Below, one piece after another: positions 62,801 to 64,000 of a DNA stretch of 64,000 nt. The stretch's first letter is position 1. Each line of letters opens with the position of its first letter. Under the pieces are notes generated by a model, which was not told the origin of the DNA, searched no databases, and was given only the letters and a program-made list of their open reading frames with translations. Position numbers and translations under genes: made by a program. The DNA is from Siphonodentalium dalli (lineage: Eukaryota; Mollusca; Scaphopoda; Gadilida; Siphonodentaliidae), in contig CP136069.1 of NCBI GenBank assembly GCA_032622095.1, forward strand, positions 155,485,043 to 155,549,042, in the 5' to 3' direction.

Positions 62801-63095
62801 GTTGTAAAATATGAGAACAGCACTGGCTGTCCTTCTTTGATATCCCGTATACATATACCGTATATTGTATAAAGTCGTGGCCACACTGACACGAAAACCT
62901 AAAATACTTGTAAAGATCTGTCCCCTAAAGGCAAGCATTCGACCAATCCATTCTCGCTACAGATATATCCTCACTTACTTTTATTAATCGGAATGTTCTT
63001 ATTGTAAAATCTGGAAGAACTTCAGAGTCGACCAACTGAACGTTGACCCCGCCATAATCATGGCTCTCGTCAGACCAATATTTCTCACATTTTGC
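50706..63095 (-). CDS. receptor-type protein tyrosine phosphatase, R2B (PTPRK/M/T)-like, partial gene (10 exons)
   Basis: Ten minus-strand exons join in frame into 429 codons: 62979-63095, 60006-60154, 55594-55729, 54627-54776, 53609-53708, 53067-53140, 52588-52722, 51911-52042, 51183-51340 and 50706-50841. Each is bounded by AG and GT. They encode the second half of the membrane-proximal phosphatase domain D1, the D1-D2 linker and most of D2. The family removes phosphate from tyrosines of membrane-associated substrates. D1 shows [25 protein letters not shown] and QTVEQYIF, so the visible catalytic parts are intact. D2 shows [30 protein letters not shown] and HCMNGASRSG, wording nearest the R2B subfamily, whose D2 is largely non-catalytic. 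The extracellular, transmembrane and early D1 exons must lie right of the window. The short last D2 exon was not recognised to the left. Introns hold a Polinton derivative and several MITEs. Subfamily placement is from recalled motifs, not an alignment. Confidence 0.93.
51183..51340 (-). CDS. RPTP exon 9 of window: D2, degenerate WPD loop
   Basis: 158 nt, phase 0 in and phase 2 out, acceptor ttcag, donor GTAAGT. It reads [15 protein letters not shown] and ends ITVHC. The WPD loop is replaced by WVRG, so the general-acid Asp is missing. The nucleophile-position Cys of the P-loop is kept. Confidence 0.95.
51911..52042 (-). CDS. RPTP exon 8 of window: D2, CERYW segment
   Basis: 44 codons, phase 0 both ends, acceptor tgcag, donor GTAAGT. 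Starts TCERYWSSD and ends TNTLV. It corresponds to the D1 exon at 62979-63095 but is 15 nt longer. Confidence 0.92.
52588..52722 (-). CDS. RPTP exon 7 of window: D2, FIVTQ-PLP segment
   Basis: 45 codons, phase 0 both ends, acceptor tttcag, donor GTGAGT. It contains [19 protein letters not shown] and IVMLNDVD, both standard for PTP D2 domains. Readable sequence either side is intron read-through; the exon should not be extended to the long open frame at 52420-52944. Confidence 0.95.
53067..53140 (-). CDS. RPTP exon 6 of window: D2, NDYVNA segment
   Basis: 74 nt, 2 bases completing a codon plus 24 codons; acceptor ttccag, donor GTAAGT. It contains [20 protein letters not shown], equivalent to the DYINAS region of PTP domains, and ends VFTN in phase 0. 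Confidence 0.9.
53609..53708 (-). CDS. RPTP exon 5 of window: start of D2 (KNRC)
   Basis: 33 codons plus one base; acceptor ttgtag, donor GTAAGT. It ends [11 protein letters not shown], equivalent to the KNRY motif with Cys replacing Tyr, as in R2B-type D2 domains. The codon for the next Pro is split with the following exon. Confidence 0.85.
54048..54257. mobile_element. CAGTAATG hairpin MITE, copy 3, in phosphatase intron
   Basis: Same hairpin as 47966-48163 with a diverged right end. Lies in the intron between exons 54627 and 53708. Confidence 0.75.
54627..54776 (-). CDS. RPTP exon 4 of window: end of D1 and D1-D2 linker
   Basis: 50 codons, phase 0 both ends, acceptor ttccag, donor GTAATC (weaker than the others). 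It begins [19 protein letters not shown], the typical D1 C-terminal helix, and continues into a linker ending in LEDQFE, as in the segment between tandem PTP domains. Confidence 0.92.
55057..55314. mobile_element. hairpin-bearing MITE, family 2, copy in phosphatase intron
   Basis: TTAA at 55053-55056 and at 55315-55318. The ends CCCATTCATGACGGGAGCT and a complementary agctccagtcatggaagg are imperfect TIRs. Two hairpins inside use the gcattctcttatata stem. It lies in the intron between exons 55594 and 54776. Confidence 0.65.
55594..55729 (-). CDS. RPTP exon 3 of window: D1 P-loop exon
   Basis: 136 nt; the first base completes a Ser codon. Together with the previous exon it gives [16 protein letters not shown], the intact CX5R phosphate-binding loop, then QRVNMVQTV leading to the Q-loop. 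Acceptor ttcag, donor GTGAGT. Same length and phase as the matching D2 exon at 50706-50841. Confidence 0.95.
55904..57164. repeat. left terminal inverted repeat of Polinton derivative
   Basis: Inverted partner of 58111-59369. It contains internal direct repeats: a block around cgatatatcccgcgcgttaa recurs near 56157 and 56487 and, diverged, near 56534, and gttatcacgagaatagcgcc recurs near 56010 and 56098 and, as a variant, near 56427. Open frames here are mirrored in the right arm and are not taken as genes. Confidence 0.88.
57165..57415 (+). pseudogene. Polinton packaging-ATPase C-terminal relic
   Basis: From the inner edge of the left TIR the plus strand reads [25 protein letters not shown] and QPFGYLVVD, then, in a shifted frame after about 57365, [10 protein letters not shown]. 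This is the C-terminal part I associate with the FtsK/HerA-type genome-packaging ATPase of Polintons and adintoviruses. The N-terminal two thirds, with the Walker motifs, are missing, as if an internal deletion had joined the TIR to the gene. A frameshift near 57365 breaks the remainder, so it is non-functional. Identification is from recalled family wording and should be tested by profile search. Confidence 0.65.
57416..58181 (+). pseudogene. broken C2H2 zinc-finger-like gene of Polinton type
   Basis: An acidic stretch ([12 protein letters not shown]) leads into CGDCGVVF, the first half of a C2H2 finger. An in-frame stop at 57623-57625 falls inside the finger, its HIKNWC half follows, and a further stop and frame change come near 57712. 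Downstream the frame is open at 57798-58181: a charged helical segment ([15 protein letters not shown]) ending in a run of Asp. The order finger, charged helical region, acidic tail suggests one ancestral protein of unknown function that follows the ATPase. It is interrupted at least twice here. No function can be given. Confidence 0.5.
58111..59369. repeat. right terminal inverted repeat of Polinton derivative
   Basis: Inverted partner of 55904-57164. Its inner 70 bases also encode the acidic tail of the interior plus-strand reading frame, so that frame's 3' end lies within the TIR. Confidence 0.88.
60006..60154 (-). CDS. RPTP exon 2 of window: D1 WPD-loop exon
   Basis: 149 nt, phase 0 in and phase 2 out; acceptor tttcag, donor GTAAGT. 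It reads from NNISKY through [13 protein letters not shown] to IIHC. It carries the general-acid Asp of the WPD loop and the catalytic Cys, whose loop is completed by the next exon 4.3 kb downstream across the intron holding the Polinton derivative. Confidence 0.95.
62213..62604 (+). mobile_element. piggyBac-type MITE, family 1, copy 3
   Basis: 392 bp with intact TTAA on both sides (62209-62212, 62605-62608), in the phosphatase intron between the exons at 62979 and 60154. Same length as the two copies 42 kb away. Confidence 0.88.
62979..63095 (-). CDS. RPTP exon 1 of window: D1, CEKYW segment
   Basis: 39 codons, phase 0 at both ends, acceptor ttcag and donor GTAAGT. The exon starts AKCEKYW and ends TIRTFRLIK, the conserved D1 stretch after the substrate-recognition region. 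CEKYW matches the CxxYW signature of classical PTPs. It aligns with the D2 exon at 51911-52042 (TCERYW). Confidence 0.92.
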
Positions 63096-63234
63096 CTGAA
63101 ATATAATGAACTGCGTCAAGAATATATACGGTGAAGTATAAACCTTAAACGAAAGAAGGGATTTTCTAGTGGATTGAAACTTCAAAAATTGTTTGAGTTA
63201 TCGCAGCATGCGTGAATTCTTAGTCGAAAAATGA

Positions 63235-63350
63235 CCATAACTCCGTAAATAAAATCGGATCGAATCCATATTCGAACTGGATCTGTATTTTGGGCTGAGA
63301 AACTCATATACAAAATGTTATTCCGATCGGATAGAAAATGTTTGAGTTAT
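63235..63350 (+). repeat. single unit related to the 160-bp tandem block
   Basis: aatccatattcgaactggat, then a ctgtattttgggctgagaaa and an agaaaatgtttgagttatcg part, similar in wording to the units at 49962-50425. Confidence 0.55.
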
Positions 63351-64000
63351 CGCACCATGCGTATACACTATGCGTATCATCCTATGGTATGTGTACATAT
63401 ACACATTATATTGTTGTTGTTGTAATTGTGACCCGGGGAGCTATACAATATTTAAACAAAGGCAATGGCGTTTGCTAATATAACATTCAACTACGACAGC
63501 GGCGATTTCTACTACGTGGGGTACAGCACACACAGTTTAGACTAAGAGAGCTGCAGCGTTTTAACTATATATTTATTGTGGAACTCCAGTTTGGAGAAGA
63601 ATATGTATAGTTCATATAAATATAACAACAATATATACAAAGTGTTTGCGGAGTGGGTCGGCCGTGATATGTTCACTGTCTCATATGGCTCAAATATGCC
63701 CATGTCGATGTGAGATCCGAGGTCGACATTCGAACGTCATATGCATGTGTTAATAACGCGTCCGCGATTCGATAATTATTTTGTCCATGTGTTGTGCTAT
63801 TTCCACCGGGTACTGCATGACGTCGGTGCCGAGAAGAAATGTACCAAGTTATGTATCACTTAACGAGTCTATATACAAAAATCTATGATGACAGCATGTT
63901 TCTGAATATATCTTACAAAGCTAAGCCTCAGATGGATAGTCAACTTAACACTTTGGTAGCTGGTGAAATATTATTTTAAGTGTGAACCTTACATGGCTGT
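63351..64000. other. no recognised feature
   Basis: Presumably intron upstream of the first visible phosphatase exon. No further PTP exon was found on the minus strand. Confidence 0.45.

Overview
This is non-coding-rich, AT-rich animal nuclear DNA. It has spliceosomal introns with GT/AG borders, LINE, piggyBac, tRNA-SINE-like and Polinton relics, and no bacterial-style gene packing. The kinds of repeat present (GGAC/CGAA tails, tandem blocks of 160 bp period, a 'tgaccttgaattgacc' family) suggest a marine invertebrate, probably a lophotrochozoan. That placement is inference; no species can be named.

The one host gene I can support lies on the minus strand at 50706-63095. Ten exons encode 429 codons, in frame across every junction, of a receptor-type protein tyrosine phosphatase closest in motif wording to the MAM-domain R2B group (PTPRK/PTPRM/PTPRT-like). 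The 5' part (ectodomain, membrane segment, start of D1) lies beyond the right edge. The short last exon was not found. D1 has an intact WPD loop and P-loop. D2 keeps the P-loop Cys and Arg but has WVRG in place of WPD.

Layout. 1-7365: a mosaic satellite with two large palindromes, a 735-bp tandem duplication and GC-rich 122-bp tandem blocks. 7366-8100: a dispersed element (inverted copy at 36186-36853). 9074-14800: a satellite of about 147-bp period, interrupted by three tandem 901-bp units, the third itself interrupted by a 735-bp terminal-inverted-repeat element. 14930-19435: two decayed LINE reverse transcriptases, each split by other repeats. 19641-20572: two 392-bp piggyBac-type MITEs in opposite orientation (third copy at 62213). 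24826-30727: a long inverted-repeat structure with 170-bp subrepeats in its arms and a cryptic repeat interior holding two further MITEs. 30854-39875 and 42356-49414: a direct duplication of 7-9 kb, with later insertions and deletions in each copy.

The most striking object is a 3,466-bp element at 55904-59369 inside the phosphatase intron. It has 1.26-kb terminal inverted repeats, AGT/ACT ends, a 6-bp target duplication (CCTCGC), a truncated Polinton-type packaging-ATPase C-terminus and a broken C2H2-finger gene. I read it as an internally deleted, non-autonomous Polinton/Maverick.
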